64,000 nucleotides of DNA, taken from assembly GCA_016708435.1 (NCBI GenBank), contig JADJFV010000036.1, positions 1 to 64,000 on the forward strand, given 5' to 3'. Each line of letters opens with the position of its first letter. Position 1 is the stretch's first letter. The position numbers and the translations under genes are program-made. Below, piece after piece: positions 46,704-55,225 of the stretch. Source of the stretch: Leptospiraceae bacterium (GTDB lineage Bacteria > Spirochaetota > Leptospiria > Leptospirales > Leptospiraceae). Under the pieces are notes generated by a model. That model made no database searches, had not been told where the DNA came from, and worked only from the letters and a program-made list of their open reading frames with translations.

Positions 46704-47192
46704 TTATTTTAACTTCAACAAATCGCACTCGATCACATGATTGGCACCGAGAAGATTAGCAATCTTATCATGCAAAGATTTACAATCTAGGAAATTCAAA
46801 TCATCCTTTTTTCCTTTTGAAAAAACATTTACATTCGCATCATACTCTGTTCCGAGTTTATCAACATCCTCTGGGGTTATATTAAGAGTATCCGTTGCAA
46901 ACATATCGGGCTTAGTGAGTTCCACTGTATCAGAAATCATATTTGTAGAATCTGGTCCTAGATCCTTTCCGAACTCGAAGCTTACAACGATTTTGCTCTT
47001 CGTTGCTTTTATTTTTTTTAAGGCAGCCGGTGTTAGTTGGACATCGACTTTGAAATAGGGAAACACTGATTCTTTTGCTATCGCAGTTGGCTCTACAGGT
47101 TTTTCTTCTACTTTTGGTTCTTCTTTTTTCCCACAATTCATTAGGAAAAGAAGTGCAGAAATTGCAGTTATTAATTTTAATTTATTCATCTT
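46704..47192 (-). CDS. Lipoprotein
   Basis: Protein of 162 residues. It begins MNKLKLITAISALLFLMNCG, a signal peptide ending at the lipobox FLMNC, followed by a charged Lys/Glu/Pro linker (KKEEPKVEEKPVEP). The mature domain is beta-rich (FKVDVQLTPAALKKIKATKS, KIVVSFEFGKDLGPDS) and resembles small exported Leptospira lipoproteins, but no family is recognised. ATG 47192 is chosen so the signal peptide starts directly; a longer frame begins at 47210. Confidence 0.65.
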   Translation of the reverse strand, partial: KMNKLKLITAISALLFLMNCGKKEEPKVEEKPVEPTAIAKESVFPYFKVDVQLTPAALKKIKATKSKIVVSFEFGKDLGPDSTNMISDTVELTKPDMFATDTLNITPEDVDKLGTEYDANVNVFSKGKKDDLNFLDCKSLHDKIANLLGANHVIECDLLKLK

Positions 47193-47552
47193 TTTAATTC
47201 TCGCTATCAATTAAATTAAACTTTTACCAAGAAATGCTTTGTATTTATAAATTGCATTAAAAAATTACTTTCCTTTGTAACAGGATCTTTCAAAATTTCA
47301 TCGTAAATAATTTTTTAGAAAGAGGAACCAATAGGGATTAGCAAAAACACAATCAAAGACATCGAGCTTAAAGATAAACAGATGTTCGGCAATATTAACT
47401 TTCTTTTTACAAGCTAGAATCAAGATAAACTGAAGAAGGCATAGGATTATTAAAAATAATTTCATGAATAGTAATTTCAAAGTCTAGAATAGAAAATCAA
47501 TTTTAATTTAGGTTGACCAAAAGAGAAACTTAGACCAGGCTGAAATTAAATT
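47193..47552. other. Gene-less intergenic region
   Basis: AT-rich spacer between a lipoprotein gene (minus) and a cyclase gene (plus), which are transcribed divergently. A 60-codon minus-strand frame (47298-47480) has no ribosome site and no recognised product. No repeat or hairpin stands out. Confidence 0.4.
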
Positions 47553-48860
47553 ATGATAAATCAAAAAACAGTAGATAGTGAAATTTATAAAATTTTTCAG
47601 GCGGACATAGAAAAAGAAATACTCAAAGGGGAAATTACCCGTGCTAAGTTTTTATCCATTATTTTTTTAATAATAACTTTTTTCTTTTCTGCTTTCCCAT
47701 TTTTCAGACCAGAGGATTATCTCAAAGTTTTTACAGACAAGTTAAATCCATATTATCCGCCTATTTTTTTTATTTCTGCTTCTACTTATTTTTTTATTAA
47801 TAGCCAACTCTTCCAACGATGGTCTCGCCTAAATAAACCGGTTCCTATTGCTCCACGTTATTTGGATGCATTGATCCAAACAAGTCTGCCATCCATTCCT
47901 ATTCTATATTTAGGATCAATTCGAGAGCCTGCGATTTATGTAATGTTGACTCCACCCGTATTTGTTTACTTTATTTTTATTATTATTTCTGCGCTGCAAT
48001 TAAATTTCAAACTGAGCGTTTTCACTGGATTAGTCGCAGCTACAGAATATTTTTCTATAACGCTTTACTTTCATTATAAATCCATGGGAATGCAAACGGA
48101 TTTTGCGATTAGCTCTATTCAATCACATATTGCTAAGACTGTTTTCATGCTGGTATCAGGTATTATCGTAGGTTATGTGACTTTGCAAATTGAGCGAAGG
48201 CTACTCAATTCATTTAAATTGTTAGAGGAACGCAATCGAGTTACGAATATTTTTGGTCAGCATGTTTCGCCTGCCGTTGTGGAAAAGCTTTTAAGCCAAA
48301 CTGAATTTACAAGTGAGATGAGGCATGTTTGTATGCTTTTTTTTGATATTCGAAATTTTACTCAATTTTCGGAAACTAAAAAGCCAGAAGAAGTTGTGAG
48401 TTATCTAAATACGATCTTTGATTTTTCGATTGATATTATTAATCGCAACGGGGGAATTATAAATAAATTTTTAGGTGATGGTTTTATGGCTGTGTTCGGT
48501 GCACCTATTTCGAGCGGAGATGATATTAAGAATGCAGTGAAAGCTTCTCTTGAAATAATAGAACGAGTTCAACTAGAAGTGGATAATAAGAATATACCTC
48601 ATACAAATGTAGGTATTGGACTTCATTCTGGGGATGCTGTAACAGGGAATGTTGGTTCAAGCAAACGCAAAGAATATACAATCATTGGAGATGTTGTAAA
48701 TTTAGCGTCTCGCATTGAACAGTTAAATAAAAGTTATTCTTCAATGCTATTAGTTTCTGAGGATGTATGGAAAGGATTGAGCGGATATTCAGGAGAATCC
48801 CTTGGAGAGGTTCTAGTTAAAGGTCGCGAAAAACCAGTTCAAATTTACAAATTAGCTTAG
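47553..48860 (+). CDS. Membrane class III adenylate/guanylate cyclase
   Basis: Protein of 435 residues. An N-terminal half with about six membrane helices (about 28-215) is followed by a coiled linker (LEERNRVTNIFGQHVSPAVV) and a class III cyclase catalytic domain. Metal-binding Asp residues are visible in LFFDIRNFTQFSE and in FLGDGFMAVFGAP; the late NVGSSKRKEYTIIGDVVNLA block carries the transition-state region. It should make cAMP or cGMP. Leptospira encode many such cyclases. It is followed by pseudogene debris. Confidence 0.88.
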   Translation: MINQKTVDSEIYKIFQADIEKEILKGEITRAKFLSIIFLIITFFFSAFPFFRPEDYLKVFTDKLNPYYPPIFFISASTYFFINSQLFQRWSRLNKPVPIAPRYLDALIQTSLPSIPILYLGSIREPAIYVMLTPPVFVYFIFIIISALQLNFKLSVFTGLVAATEYFSITLYFHYKSMGMQTDFAISSIQSHIAKTVFMLVSGIIVGYVTLQIERRLLNSFKLLEERNRVTNIFGQHVSPAVVEKLLSQTEFTSEMRHVCMLFFDIRNFTQFSETKKPEEVVSYLNTIFDFSIDIINRNGGIINKFLGDGFMAVFGAPISSGDDIKNAVKASLEIIERVQLEVDNKNIPHTNVGIGLHSGDAVTGNVGSSKRKEYTIIGDVVNLASRIEQLNKSYSSMLLVSEDVWKGLSGYSGESLGEVLVKGREKPVQIYKLA

Positions 48861-48869
48861 GGAAAACAA

Positions 48870-49196
48870 TGAAAGAAATACATTTATTCTGTGATGAACA
48901 TTCGCAGGCAAATGCAGATAGATTTAGATTAACTGAGCACCGAGCAAGCCCAATTTACTGGTAAAATACTCGCCGAGAAAAAAATTCTAGCAAGTTTAAA
49001 GTTTAAAACTTTATTTATAGTTGGTCATGGTGTTACAAACTAAACGGGGTAAAATTTTCTGAATTTGCTATTACAAATGGAACGACGTATAAGGAGTTAA
49101 TACTGCATAACCCCTGGATTCGAACTGGCAAGTATAACTTTGACGTTCCAACTGGAAAGACTTATGAGTTCTTAATTCCTGAGAAATATTTTTTTA
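48870..49196 (+). pseudogene. Remnants, including a lytic-transglycosylase-like C-terminal fragment
   Basis: A short frame starting ATGAAAGAAATACATTTA stops after 24 codons. From about 49053 an open frame without start reads FAITNGTTYKELILHNPWIR, then TYEFLIPEKYF, the kind of C-terminal repeat found in MltD-like murein transglycosylases. It overlaps a weak copy of the 32526 motif (49023-49056). It appears to be the leftover of a decayed gene. Confidence 0.4.
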
Positions 49197-50546
49197 AATA
49201 TTGATTTGGTAAATAGAGTGTTTGCCTTCAATTCCTTTTAGGTTATGGGATGACTTTGCCACTCTATTAAATCCATTTTTAAGAAAAAGGGAGCGAACTT
49301 CTTTATCAGTGAAAACTTCTTCTGAAAATGAAATTTGTTCACTCTTAGAAATGGACTGAATTCTAGCAGCCTTATTAACAGTGGAACCAAAATAATCTAG
49401 TCTTTCATTCAAGTTTACTAAAATCGCAGGACCACGGTGCACTCCTATTTTTAAATAAACTTTTTCTGAAATATCTTTATTCAAGTTATACTCTTTCATT
49501 CTCTTCATTGCCGAAAATATTGCCTCAAAAGAATTTACATTTTTTTGAAAAGAAGCCATCACAGCATCTCCGATAGTCTTCACGATAATGCCTTCTTTGT
49601 TTTGAATTTCTGAAAGTAAAATGTCGAAGTGATCGCGCACAATATTATATGCCCTTACATCGCCTAACGTTTCATACATTCTAGTCGATGCGGTAATATC
49701 TGTAAAGAGTAAAGTAACAGAAGAGATTACAAGACGTTCCCGCCCACTCAATACCTCGGCACCAAATAATTTGGAAAACAAAGGAAAATGTTGTAGAGTA
49801 ATACCACTTAGCCGTGGTTTCATTAAAGCAATAGGAATTTCTTCTAATAGTTTATTCTTATGCAAAAATAATCCAGCAATGGGAGCTCCTAAATTTCTCC
49901 CGATTATATGAACAGGTCCGGATTGTATTCGAATTTCTTTTTTATCGTAGTCTTTTTCCAATTGGGTAATTTCAATTTCTTGCATATTGGAAGCTTTTGT
50001 GCTCTCGACAAAAAGGATTCCTTTTGCAAGAGTAATCGGACAAAAATAGCGGTATTCACCTGCCTCTAATTCAATTGTGCTCTCCATTGAATTTCCTTTG
50101 GGCAAAGCAAATTCCAAAAGTGGATTTAGACTTGGAGGTGGAGCGCAAAATGGCGGTAAGTCTAAATCTTCAATATCTTTTGTCAGGGAAAAAGTAACCT
50201 CTACTCTATCTTTAAAATCGGGAGTATAATCTTTTTCGCACATTTTACAACTTGAAATTGACTTTGCTTCCCGCAGGGAATGAAAAGAATCAGTAACCAT
50301 ATTGCAATGCGGACAATGCATTTGCCAATTTAAAGTAAATGCTTCAAGAGAAATACCGTAAAGAAAAATTGGAAGGATTGAATTAAGCGAATAATGCTCA
50401 TTAACCAGAGAATATGGATTGATTTGAAATCTCTCTATAGGCTGTGATTTTAAAATCCATTCTTCTACATAGTCTAATGCTTGTAGAGAAACAGATTCTT
50501 TGTCCCGGATTTTAACCAATCTTTCTTTTAATAGAACTTCATTCAT
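49194..50546 (-). CDS. Soluble class III cyclase with N-terminal DUF5939-like, zinc-ribbon module
   Basis: Protein of 450 residues without membrane helices. The N-terminal 270 residues match the DUF5939 layout seen ahead of cyclase domains, with four Cys in two pairs (HCPHCNMV and SSCKMCEKDY) forming a probable zinc ribbon. The catalytic domain starts near residue 275: VTLLFTDITASTRMYE with the metal-binding Asp, IVKTIGDAVMASF, GVHRGPAILVNLNERLDYFG and STVNKAARI. It should make a cyclic nucleotide under control of the N-terminal module. Upstream is the duplicated 108-bp block (50565-50672). Confidence 0.85.
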   Translation of the reverse strand: MNEVLLKERLVKIRDKESVSLQALDYVEEWILKSQPIERFQINPYSLVNEHYSLNSILPIFLYGISLEAFTLNWQMHCPHCNMVTDSFHSLREAKSISSCKMCEKDYTPDFKDRVEVTFSLTKDIEDLDLPPFCAPPPSLNPLLEFALPKGNSMESTIELEAGEYRYFCPITLAKGILFVESTKASNMQEIEITQLEKDYDKKEIRIQSGPVHIIGRNLGAPIAGLFLHKNKLLEEIPIALMKPRLSGITLQHFPLFSKLFGAEVLSGRERLVISSVTLLFTDITASTRMYETLGDVRAYNIVRDHFDILLSEIQNKEGIIVKTIGDAVMASFQKNVNSFEAIFSAMKRMKEYNLNKDISEKVYLKIGVHRGPAILVNLNERLDYFGSTVNKAARIQSISKSEQISFSEEVFTDKEVRSLFLKNGFNRVAKSSHNLKGIEGKHSIYQINI

Positions 50547-50564
50547 AAATCTTTCTCCATTTTC

Positions 50565-50672
50565 TTTCTAGTAATCTGCATCCAACTTCTCTCATAATTT
50601 TATATCCTTCTATCCCACAAAGTTAAAAGCTTAAATACCACTTCTCGCAAATAGGTTCCACTATTTTTCTAC
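50565..50672 (-). repeat. 109-bp duplicated upstream block, copy 2
   Basis: Matches 46436-46544. It lies 19-126 bases upstream of the cyclase start on the minus strand. Conservation is highest in TATCCCACAAAGTTAAAAGC and AATACCACTTCTCGCAAATA, which may hold a promoter or binding sites. Confidence 0.7.
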
Positions 50673-50765
50673 AAAGGGGTATTCCCCATTCTCAAAAGCA
50701 GAGTATCCAATTTTAATCCAGAATTTACTTTTGAGAATGGGTATAACAAAAGTGGACTTTCGTCT

Positions 50766-50803
50766 CTTTCATAATAAGATGTTATGAAGTAAGCGGGGGA
50801 AAT
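50766..50803 (+). repeat. Repeated motif TTCATAA...TTATGAA...GGGG, copy 2
   Basis: CTTTCATAATAAGATGTTAT is followed by GAAGTAAGCGGGGGAAATTT. It matches 32526-32564 with a few substitutions, keeping the TTCATAA and TTATGAA arms. Confidence 0.5.
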
Positions 50804-51030
50804 TTTCGCATCAATTTAAAAGCCTGACTATTGTAAAGATATACCTCTGGTATCCAAGAAAAACCTGGCTTTAAAAAATGTCAATGTGATTCAACATTAG
50901 CAATAAAGTCATGCAATTTAACGAAAGCCCCTGCGGGCGCAATACTCTTCACATGGGCGTCAGTTCAACCCATGCAAACATTAAAGATGAACTTCAACAA
51001 GGGGGATAAGTAATACAAAACAAAGTCTTT

Positions 51031-51281
51031 GGATATGTAATCATTCCAATGAATATGCAAACCTTTCAAATAGATATGCAACCATTCCAATGAATATGCA
51101 ACCATTCAAATAGATATGCAACCATTCCAATGGATATGCAACCATTCAAATAGATATGCAACCATTCCAATGGATATGCAAACCTTTCAAATAGATATGC
51201 AACCATTCCAATGGATATGCAAACCTTTCAAATAGATATGCAACCTTTCAAATAGAATATGCAAACCTTTCAAATAGATAT
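51031..51281 (+). repeat. Minisatellite of about 20-bp units
   Basis: About 12 tandem units alternating between two versions, ATTCCAATGGATATGCAACC and ATTCAAATAGATATGCAACC, with small length changes (CAACC or CAAACCT). It lies between a cyclase and a membrane-protein gene. The alternating order suggests a 40-bp higher-order unit. A typical VNTR locus. Confidence 0.85.
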
Positions 51282-51401
51282 ATTATCCAAGTCTATGCTA
51301 GACTAGACATCCTTGTCTGAATCTACCTATTGCTTTTACTTTTTGAATAGACGAATTTTCTCCCATTTTAAAAGGTTATTTTAAACAAGAGGAACAAATA
51401 G

Positions 51402-52265
51402 ATGAACAAAAATGCCTTATATTTCTTTTTTTATACCCTGGCGGCTTTTATTTTGACTGGCTGCAATCGGTTGGATACTATCGAGTATTCGCCCAAACTT
51501 ACGCCTGACGCTTTTTTAAGCACACAACACTGGATGCGACTTCAGTTAGGATCATTGAATTTTGTATTAAGTCAGCCGTCTTCTTCCTTAATCGTATACT
51601 TTGTGAGCCTGTTTGATATTTTTGTCGCTTATAAATTCTTTACCAATCTACAAAATCAAAAGTCCAAACTATGGTGGGGAGTTGGTCTATTTCTTACAGG
51701 GGCGGGAGCATTATTAGCTGGAACTAGCTACCAGGCTTTTGGCTATGAAATCAAATGTGGCGGAAGAGAATTTTGCACATGGACTAGCTGGTGGGAAATC
51801 ATCTACGCGTTATTATCAGGACTTGGAATGAATGCATTCTTAGTTGCCTGTGCTCACTCCAATGCAACGGGAAGCTTTCGAAAGACTATTATCTATTATG
51901 CGGTAATCAATGCAAGTCTCTACTCTGTCCTTTTACTTTATGGTGCATTTGTTCCCATTCAGTTTCTTGTATCCTTTGAATTCCTAAGTCTCTCTTCTAC
52001 ACCTAGTGTGATCTTCTTTGTTTGGATTTATGGGAAGGCATACAATAAAACAAAAGACAAAATGAATCTCTACTTGCGCAATACATGGATTATCCTCATA
52101 GCGGTTATTTTTACGTATGCGCTTTATTTGATTGCAGGAATCACCCAACCACTCTGGCAAAAAGGAATCTGGTTTACAGAGAATGATATTTTACATGTTG
52201 GAATGATTTACTGGGTTTATTATATCCTAGTAAAACTTCCAAACGAAGTAAAAGATTTACTCTAA
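51402..52265 (+). CDS. Polytopic membrane protein
   Basis: Protein of 287 residues with seven or eight membrane segments. It opens MNKNALYFFFYTLAAFILTG, followed by CNRLDTIEY, which could be a lipobox but is more likely the first helix. Conserved-looking loops include EIKCGGREFCTWTSWWEI and LWQKGIWFTENDILHVGMIY. Spacing of helices and the final His and Tyr/Trp-rich helix resemble ceramidase-like or DUF-type integral proteins, without catalytic residues I can assign. Its end overlaps the convergent periplasmic protein gene by nine bases. Function unknown. Confidence 0.65.
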   Translation: MNKNALYFFFYTLAAFILTGCNRLDTIEYSPKLTPDAFLSTQHWMRLQLGSLNFVLSQPSSSLIVYFVSLFDIFVAYKFFTNLQNQKSKLWWGVGLFLTGAGALLAGTSYQAFGYEIKCGGREFCTWTSWWEIIYALLSGLGMNAFLVACAHSNATGSFRKTIIYYAVINASLYSVLLLYGAFVPIQFLVSFEFLSLSSTPSVIFFVWIYGKAYNKTKDKMNLYLRNTWIILIAVIFTYALYLIAGITQPLWQKGIWFTENDILHVGMIYWVYYILVKLPNEVKDLL

Positions 52266-52925
52266 TTCCACATCGTTTAATGTATTGGAGAGGTTAATGC
52301 GATCGTTTAGAGCCTTGTGATCTACAAGTTTATCAAGCTCTCGCACTGCCTCTTCCAATTTAGTTCTATACGTTCTTAAAAGTCTAATTCTATCAACAGG
52401 GGAAGGGATCTCTGACATACTCACCATTTTTCGAATCGGTGCGTTAGACTCTGTATAGTTTGTATGTTTATCCACTTGGACTTTTACACCTGTCATTTCT
52501 TCATTGCTTGGTTCATTGGAAATAGACTTAATGACTGTTTCCGAATCCATCTTGGAGCTAAGTCTTGTTCTTCTCTTGTGAAAAGAAATACTATCTAGTT
52601 TTCCCTCTGCCATTTTCAAAACAAAGGTTTCAATTACAAAATGCTGGAGTCGTCTACCGGGCTGTGTCTCTGTGAAATTTCGAATCTCTCTTGTATAAGA
52701 ATTATTCTTTATGCTACCCTGACGAACTAAATACGGGATGAACTTAGAAAGCTCACCTTGAAAGAATTTTACATCTTTCTTTACAATCTCAAACGTTGCC
52801 CTTTGTTCATTTGTAAACTCTCTAGTCTGTATGGTTCCATCTGGATTGATTAAAGTTGGATATTCAAAATCATCTGCTGACACAGTAAACAGCAAACTAA
52901 AAAAAAGAACAAGTAGAATAGGCAT
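52257..52925 (-). CDS. Exported hypothetical protein
   Basis: Protein of 222 residues with a signal peptide MPILLVLFFSLLFTVSA. The mature protein is charged and mostly helical, with EIPSPVDRIRLLRTYRTKLE and EAVRELDKLVDHKALNDR near the C terminus. No family is recognised. ATG 52925 places the signal peptide at the start; the longer frame from 53021 has a non-signal leader that runs into repeat DNA. Convergent with the membrane-protein gene. Confidence 0.6.
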   Translation of the reverse strand: MPILLVLFFSLLFTVSADDFEYPTLINPDGTIQTREFTNEQRATFEIVKKDVKFFQGELSKFIPYLVRQGSIKNNSYTREIRNFTETQPGRRLQHFVIETFVLKMAEGKLDSISFHKRRTRLSSKMDSETVIKSISNEPSNEEMTGVKVQVDKHTNYTESNAPIRKMVSMSEIPSPVDRIRLLRTYRTKLEEAVRELDKLVDHKALNDRINLSNTLNDVELE

Positions 52926-53029
52926 AATGTATTTCCTAGGTAAATTAGTATTTGCATACAGTAAACGCACAAAAGTTTTTTTCAAGCTATTTAATTTTTG
53001 AAAAGGATTGCAACTAGGCACAAAGACAC

Positions 53030-53190
53030 AGAGAGAAGGTAAGAATGCATTTCAAAGATTACCACCGATGGACACCGATTAACACTGATAAAAGATAGGA
53101 TATTAGTATAAAATTCTGAGTTTGGTTTCAATCCGAATCATTTTTTATCGTTCTGTTATCGGTGGTATTCTTGAAAGGTCCGTCTATCAA
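53030..53190. repeat. Dispersed intergenic repeat
   Basis: Contains AGATTACCACCGATGGACAC (about 53057) and, inverted, TTATCGGTGGTATTCTTGAA (about 53156), framing a core with AACACTGATAAAAGATAGG. Related blocks occur near 13500, 25855 and 28315. It probably forms a long hairpin. Confidence 0.55.
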
Positions 53191-53269
53191 AAATATCTTC
53201 TTTTCTAATAGTGTTTTCCATTTATTGATTGTAAAAAAGGCAAGGTCAATTAAGCTTTGAGACATACGT

Positions 53270-53605
53270 ATGGAAATAACGAAAAGAAAATCTGGCGAAA
53301 CAATAGTGATAGAGCTTTCTGGGAGTCTCGATATTTATACGGCTACTGACTTTAAGACATATTTACAGGCAAATGTAAATACCGATCACTCTAAAGTCGT
53401 TGTAAACATGGAAAAACTCAATTATATCGACTCTTCGGGAATAGGAATGCTGATCAAGAGTTTGAATTATATGAAAGAATTAGACGGACAACTCCAACTA
53501 GCCAATCTAAAAGAATCTCTACAGAAAATTTTTAAAGTAGCTGGCTTAACAGCCTACTTTCAATTTATCACAGAAAAAGAATTCAAAGAAAAATATTTGG
53601 CATGA
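53270..53605 (+). CDS. STAS-domain anti-sigma factor antagonist
   Basis: Protein of 111 residues, the length of a single STAS domain. It contains KVVVNMEKLNYIDSSGIGML with the phosphorylatable Ser (SSG) near residue 57. Such proteins sequester an anti-sigma kinase when unphosphorylated; PP2C enzymes like that at 18199 reset them. Its stop overlaps the next gene's start by four bases (ATGA), so it is translationally coupled to the J-domain gene. Confidence 0.88.
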   Translation: MEITKRKSGETIVIELSGSLDIYTATDFKTYLQANVNTDHSKVVVNMEKLNYIDSSGIGMLIKSLNYMKELDGQLQLANLKESLQKIFKVAGLTAYFQFITEKEFKEKYLA

Positions 53606-54438
53606 ACTCGACGCATTTGACAGAGCAGGCGCTCGGAGAAGTTCTTTCCGAAATTCAAATTCAATCCTTTGACTGCACTTGGAATATTTCAAATGAGAAA
53701 TTAATCGAAGTAATGGGAATTCGTAAAGAGGATTTTTACCGTAGCCTCTATTCTCTTCGCAGAAATCACTCCCAAAATCTAAACCTTCGCTCTTTCAGCG
53801 AAAAAGAAGGCGATCTTCTCTGTCTTCTATTACAACAAATTCTACGTAGAGCAGATATTGAAGAAGAATTTCTTAAATCAGGCGTTTACTTCCCCGAAGC
53901 TTCTCTCATAGAGCTTGGACAAATTTTGGTAGAGCTAATACAATCAACACTCAAAAAACACAAACTCGACAAAGAACTCTTTCATCTTCTTGTAAGCTCT
54001 ACCAAGCAATTTGATGATGCATTTGATTCTTATTTCGAGGACAAATTTGATTTAGAAATATTATACGAAAGAAGTATTAGCATCTTTACAAACTCAAGAA
54101 ATATCGACACTTCTTTCGGGGCAGATATTTTTCTCAAAAAGCATTTACAGGACTTAATTAAATACAATAAAATTTCGTTAAAGAAGATAACACAGGAATA
54201 TAGACAAAGGTTTTATTACGAATTATTCGGAAAAATTAAACGTGAGGGGAAAATGGATTCAGATACTAGAAAACTTTTAGAATTCTTTCAATTAGAAGAT
54301 AATGCAACTCTAAAGGATTTAAAAAAACGTTTTAAGGAGCTACTCCTAGTTTACCACCCGGATGTAAACAAAGACGGACATGCAAAGACACAAGAGATTA
54401 TAGAAAATTACAATAAGCTATTTGAGCTTATCCGCTAA
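53602..54438 (+). CDS. Protein with C-terminal J-domain
   Basis: Protein of 278 residues. The last 45 residues form a J-domain core with helix II, the HPD motif (LLLVYHPDVNKDGHAK) and helix III (EIIENYNKLFELI). The J-domain recruits DnaK. The rest (1-225) is helical and not recognised. J-domains are more often N-terminal, so this layout resembles DjlA-type or specialised co-chaperones. Coupled to the STAS gene upstream, suggesting a link between sigma-factor control and chaperones, which is inference. Confidence 0.75.
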   Translation: MNSTHLTEQALGEVLSEIQIQSFDCTWNISNEKLIEVMGIRKEDFYRSLYSLRRNHSQNLNLRSFSEKEGDLLCLLLQQILRRADIEEEFLKSGVYFPEASLIELGQILVELIQSTLKKHKLDKELFHLLVSSTKQFDDAFDSYFEDKFDLEILYERSISIFTNSRNIDTSFGADIFLKKHLQDLIKYNKISLKKITQEYRQRFYYELFGKIKREGKMDSDTRKLLEFFQLEDNATLKDLKKRFKELLLVYHPDVNKDGHAKTQEIIENYNKLFELIR

Positions 54439-54439
54439 T

Positions 54440-55225
54440 CTAAAAAAAACTCCAACCCCATTTATTAAAGTAACGTGCCATATTAGCTATAAATACAAAG
54501 GTAATCTTCCAGTCTCTATGTGCAGCTCTCTTCCAGAGATGAACGATATGCGCCTTAGCATAATAAGAAGTTCTAAATCCAATGCTCTGCACTTCTCTAC
54601 AAATATCTGCATCCTCAAAATATAAAAAGTATCTCGGGTCAAATCCTTTTACACGATTCAGAACATCCCTTCTAAATAACATAAAAGCTCCACTAATAAA
54701 TGGAACTTCGTAATTCTCCTCCTGATTCAAGTCTCTCATTTCATAGTTCTCTAAAATCGTCTTGAATAAGAAATGCAAAAACTTCGGAACAAACCTTCTA
54801 ACAAAAAGAGAGGCTAATGAAGGGTATCTCTTGTTTAAAAATTGCTGGGTTCCATCTAAGTTTAATACTTTGGGAATTCCTATTCCTATTTCTGGATTCA
54901 TATCCATATAATGAATCATTTTTTCAAGAGCATCCTCTTTGATAAATACATCAGGATTTAGGATAAGAAAGAATTTGGACGGCTCAGCATTCTCTATCGC
55001 AATATTATTTCCTTTTCCATAGCCTACATTTCTCCCATGATTGAAATGATAGAAAATCCTAGAGTCCTGCGCAAAAGAGTAATTACCCTGAACAGGACTA
55101 TTGTCTACAATGTAGATTTTTACTTTGAGTTTAGTATCCAGAAAAGAATTTACGCACTCCTGCACAACTTGCGGAGAAGTATCGTAAACCACTACACTCG
55201 CAATGCAATCATAGACTGGATTCAT
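54440..55225 (-). CDS. Family 2 glycosyltransferase
   Basis: Protein of 261 residues of the GT-A fold, in the rhamnosyltransferase-like branch. It has ASVVVYDTSPQVVQECVNSF, YIVDNSPVQGNY, GRNVGYGKGNNIAIENAEPS and ILNPDVFIKEDALEKM (the DxD-like region), then SGAFMLFRRDVLNRVKGFD and FLYFEDADICREVQSIGF. It probably adds a sugar to O-antigen or capsule. It overlaps the acyl-CoA dehydrogenase gene by 17 bases. Acceptor unknown. Confidence 0.85.
   Translation of the reverse strand: MNPVYDCIASVVVYDTSPQVVQECVNSFLDTKLKVKIYIVDNSPVQGNYSFAQDSRIFYHFNHGRNVGYGKGNNIAIENAEPSKFFLILNPDVFIKEDALEKMIHYMDMNPEIGIGIPKVLNLDGTQQFLNKRYPSLASLFVRRFVPKFLHFLFKTILENYEMRDLNQEENYEVPFISGAFMLFRRDVLNRVKGFDPRYFLYFEDADICREVQSIGFRTSYYAKAHIVHLWKRAAHRDWKITFVFIANMARYFNKWGWSFF

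Larger units (their letters stand above)
50547..51401. other. Gene-less region with duplicated block, motif copy and minisatellite
   Basis: No credible gene. It holds the second 108-bp duplicated block (50565-50672), a copy of the TTCATAA/TTATGAA/GGGG motif (50766-50803) and the tandem repeat 51031-51281, then a leader with a moderate AAACAAGAGG ribosome site before ATG 51402. Confidence 0.55.

Noticed and set aside
47298..47480. 60-codon minus-strand hydrophobic frame
   Set aside because: No ribosome site, AT-driven Leu/Phe/Ile content and no recognised features.
50990..51290. Possible CRISPR array in the 20-bp tandem repeats
   Set aside because: Units are contiguous with no unique spacers and no cas genes are nearby, so it is a minisatellite.
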